In this document: positions 60,776 through 64,000 of the stretch, one piece after another
Position numbering within the stretch: the first letter of the stretch is position 1
Layout of the letters: the number at the start of each line of letters is the position of its first letter
Assembly: GCA_026168455.1 (NCBI GenBank)
Contig: CM047431.1
Coordinates: forward strand, 46,007,466 to 46,071,465
DNA: 64,000 nt
Reading direction: 5' to 3'
Source: Theocolax elegans
Taxonomy: Eukaryota; Arthropoda; Insecta; Hymenoptera; Cerocephalidae
Notes under the pieces: model-generated
Told to the model about the DNA's origin: nothing
Database searches by the model: none
What the model saw: only the letters and a program-made list of their open reading frames with translations
Program-made: the position numbers and the translations under genes

Positions 60776-61102
60776 ATTTAAAATAAGTGTTATTATTAGG
60801 TACCTCACACACGCTTATTATACTACGTGTTTGCAATATATTAATTGTACGAAAATTAAATAATTCCACCTTGTTCGTGAATATAATTAATACGCGCACA
60901 TTTCCGGGGAGTTTAAATGAACTCTAAATCACTTTCGAAGTAATATATTTCGGCGCGTCGAAGTAATATCTTAGATTAGAAAACTATTTGGGACTATCGA
61001 TAGTTCACCGTTTACGAGCGAAAAGTAGATTTTTGTTTTAACACCGAGAACGCGTAGTTATGCCAAAAGGAAATTGACCGACAAGAGTGAAAAATTACGT
61101 TA
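60776..61102. other. short unrecognised stretch
   Basis: AT-rich with moderate CpG content and no repeat or gene identified. Confidence 0.5.
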
Positions 61103-61110
61103 GTATAGAT

Positions 61111-61743
61111 CAGGGTTGATTGAGTATAAGTCGTCAACCACACATTTTCGAATACTTATTCATTATTCGAGTGTAAAGATTAAAAGAATAAATCGACTTG
61201 CATAACAACATTGTATATGGTAAATGGTACCGAGTACCGAGTAGCATTATTAAATATAATTATATTTTATATATAATTGTAACTTTCATTTTTGAAAATG
61301 AAAATTGTAATCCTAATTGTAATTATAATTGTAACCGTCATTTTTAAAAATGAAAATTACAATTATATATGTGATTACTTTTTCGAATACTTTTTATTTA
61401 GCGTTATTTGGTACTTGCATTTTTAAAATCGTCGAATGTATCGAAAATAAGAAAGATCTCAAATACTCTATCTTAGATTTAGTTGAATTCTGCCTTAGAG
61501 TTATTTTAATTTAACTCTAAGTAGATCCAATACCTCAACTCTAACAGAGTTAAAATAATTAATTCAAACCTTAGAGTTTATTTTACTCTATTAGAGTTAA
61601 AATTAACTCTACCAGTTTAAGCGTGTATATATATATCATATACAATATTGTTATGCAAATCTACATGTTTTTTTAAATCTTTAAACTCAAATAATGAAAA
61701 AGTATTGGAAAATGGGTGATTGACGATTACTTACCCAACCCTG
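61111..61743. mobile_element. hAT-like MITE, copy 2, with 8-bp target duplication
   Basis: The ends CAGGGTTGATTGAG and (inverted) CAGGGTTGGGTAAG begin inverted arms of about 120 bases (TTGCATAACAACATTGTATA). GTATAGAT is duplicated at 61103-61110 and 61744-61751. An 8-bp duplication and CAGGG termini are typical of hAT elements. The centre contains repeated TTAGAGTTAA-type words. Confidence 0.88.
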
Positions 61744-61751
61744 GTATAGAT

Positions 61752-63187
61752 TATGGGTTTATACGACGTTCATAGACAGTAGAATAATAATGGTGTGTGT
61801 TTGTGTCTATACCGCATTTCAAATTACTGATCTCCGAAATAATTATTTACCGCGTACGTCATATCTTTATGTTGTATTTTCTTTTATACTTTTCATGATT
61901 TATCCTGCAATTTCAATAAATTTTTTTTGCAACTGTACTATATTAACGACAGGTGATAAAAATACTCGATCGATCGATTGAAAATCGTTTTGAGTTAAGC
62001 TATATACGCATGAATTTTCCTTCAGGAACCCCGAAAATTACTATTTTTATAGAATAGATTCAAGAAATTCGTTTTCTTTTTTTTTGGGTTTTTAAATCCT
62101 TCGGATTATAATACGTATTAATCTTCTCTCGCGAGAGGATAAAAGATAAAGTAGTTTCATAGATATGGATCTTACTTTTTTTTAGTTAGTGCACGAGGAA
62201 ATTCACTTTGAAAATTTAAGAAAACTGTGTGAGTACAAAAGAAAACGAATTTTGAATTCGGGTCGTTAAAAATTGAATATGTATGCCCCGTATAATCGGT
62301 ATTATATATTGATCTGAGCCCCCAATTCTAGGCAACCTTTTATCCGCAGACGTCTAAATATTTCTCCGATCACTTAAAGGATACTAGGATTCTCGTTAAA
62401 TCTTTCCAATTTATTTATCGAAATTATACGTAATATACGTAATTAAAAAATTAGCTAACCTTTTTAATTACAATACTATATGTGAATATTATTTAATTTT
62501 AATAGCTAACAAAATATTTTTAACTAATCTTTAGCTATAAACATCATCGTCATAAATATTATTATAAACGTAAATTCTCTAGTAGAAAACTTTGTGAATG
62601 AGATATAAATGTAGCGATTTTACTTAATTAATTATACCGTAATATTTTGTATAATAATGAAATGACAGACTGGCAAATTTAAAAAAATGACTATAATTTC
62701 TATAAACGTTATATTTTCCGATAATCTTTTAAATTTTGACAGTCTGTGATTTCATTACTAAATTCTATGGCAGTTATTAATTACACGTCATTTTTCATGT
62801 ATACGCAATAACAATATTTACGCTATATTATATAGTTTTGGTTAACCACCAAATTCTTAAATTACTATTGTAAGTCTGTTTAAAAAAATAATATTTATTA
62901 CTAATTAAATATTGTTTTTCTCACTAATTAAACGATAATTATTATTATCGAAAAAGTAAAATACATCGAAATTGAAAGGAATATTTCAGACGATCGACAT
63001 TTTCTAACTGCTAAAACCTAGTGACTTAAGTATGAGCAAATGAATATTTTTGTAGAGCTAAGTATAATAAGTTCTTAATAGTTGAACTTTTGTTCATTTC
63101 CATGTTGCTAAAATTTTATAATAGTTAATAATTATACAAGTGTTAATATCAAAGTAATCATAAATATTTATGTCTCTTATTTCATAG
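61752..63187. other. stretch without recognised feature
   Basis: AT-rich; no gene supported. A 63-codon frame at 61790 is low-complexity. Confidence 0.5.
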
Positions 63188-63271
63188 CAGGGTTGGGTAA
63201 GTAGTCGTCAACCACTCAATTTCGAATACTTTTTCGTTATTTGAGTGTAAAGATTAAAAAAACAAATTATT
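63188..63271. mobile_element. solo hAT-like terminal repeat
   Basis: CAGGGTTGGGTAAGTAGTCG and the following arm up to AAAGATTAAAAAAACAAAT match the family at 61111. No opposite end is present before the window ends. Confidence 0.7.
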
Positions 63272-64000
63272 TAAATTAAATATATTTTATTTAAAACAAA
63301 TGACGCATTCTTAAATCTACAAAATGTTTAATCAGTTTAAAATGAATAGTTCTTCAGATATAGTCAAAGAAATTTTTTTTTAATATAGTATATTTAGTTT
63401 CTGGGTAGACTGAATAAAATTATTGATTTAGTACGGACAACTAAATATCATTTTTCGTCCAAATTTGTATGTGAAAATCACAATTGTCCTTTTTAATTAA
63501 ATTAACTTAAAATTGTAGGTTTCATTCAACTTTATACCTATAACAAATTAGCTTTATAAAAAAGTTTGCCAAAATTTTTATCAGGGTTATTTTTTGTAAT
63601 AGTGTTATTTACAATTTTTATTTTCATAAATATTTCCATTGCAATAATTGCATAATCTGCAGTTGTTCCAGGATTTTATAAAATTATTCACATAGGTATA
63701 TATATTTATACATAATTTACGTAAGCAAGGGTGCGCCTAATTATAGGATATAAAATTATAAATATTCCTAAAAATAATACGAAAGTTGCACAAACAAAGA
63801 TACAAATAGGTAAGTTTATTAAAAAGAAGTTTGTTCGTGATAATTAAATAAAATAATTACCCAGATACACTTTCGATCGATTAAATATATATAATAATAC
63901 ATTTTTCGAATAATCGATGTGATTCGATTAAATATCTGCAGTCTCTGGTAAAGTAAATATTAATTTAGCGCGGTATTTTAGTTCGACGGCCGTTTCATTT
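63272..64000. other. stretch without recognised feature
   Basis: AT-rich to the end of the window; nothing supported. Confidence 0.5.

Overview
The window is AT-rich animal DNA, most likely from an insect. The TTAA-, TA- and 8-bp-duplication DNA transposons, the Jockey-type LINE and the overall texture suggest Hymenoptera, but the order is an inference I cannot prove from sequence alone. There is no bacterial gene structure, CRISPR array, rRNA or tRNA that I can recognise.

Host gene. Four GC-rich blocks on the + strand (7421-7575, 11164-11295, 13533-13731, 54137-54384) have AG acceptors and GTRAGT donors. They share one continuous open frame across all four splice junctions, and the other two frames are closed by stops. 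They encode about 244 residues of a Ser/Arg/Pro-rich, probably cytoplasmic and disordered region with several RRxS-type kinase sites. The gene starts before and ends after the window, and I do not recognise it. The introns are about 3.6, 2.2 and 40.4 kb, plus at least 9.6 kb after the last exon.

Transposon landscape. Most recognisable structure lies in the introns: a TA-flanked inverted-repeat element (2401-3299), several hairpin (foldback) elements, a 681-bp element whose terminal repeats carry short tandem repeats (18929-19609, with a half copy at 8793-9228), three families of TTAA-flanked MITEs, and hAT-like MITEs with an 8-bp duplication.

Composite nest, 24.0-36.8 kb. A piggyBac-like MITE was split by a satellite-bearing element. 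That in turn was split by a long palindromic foldback element with arms of about 1.2 kb. The foldback's dyad centre holds two more satellite-bearing copies, and its left arm holds an apparently intact Jockey-clade LINE (25344-29922) with a perfect 13-14 bp target duplication, poly(A) tail, ORF1 (gag-like with three zinc knuckles) and ORF2 (endonuclease + reverse transcriptase).

Ribozyme elements, 58.4-60.8 kb. A tandem dimer of a 386/387-bp unit plus an inverted third copy carries three complete hammerhead self-cleaving ribozymes (two on the - strand, one on the + strand). About 1 kb upstream, an unrelated foldback element carries a second hammerhead that is split into two non-functional halves on its two arms. 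These look like retrozyme or Penelope-like terminal repeats and are the most interesting part of the window.
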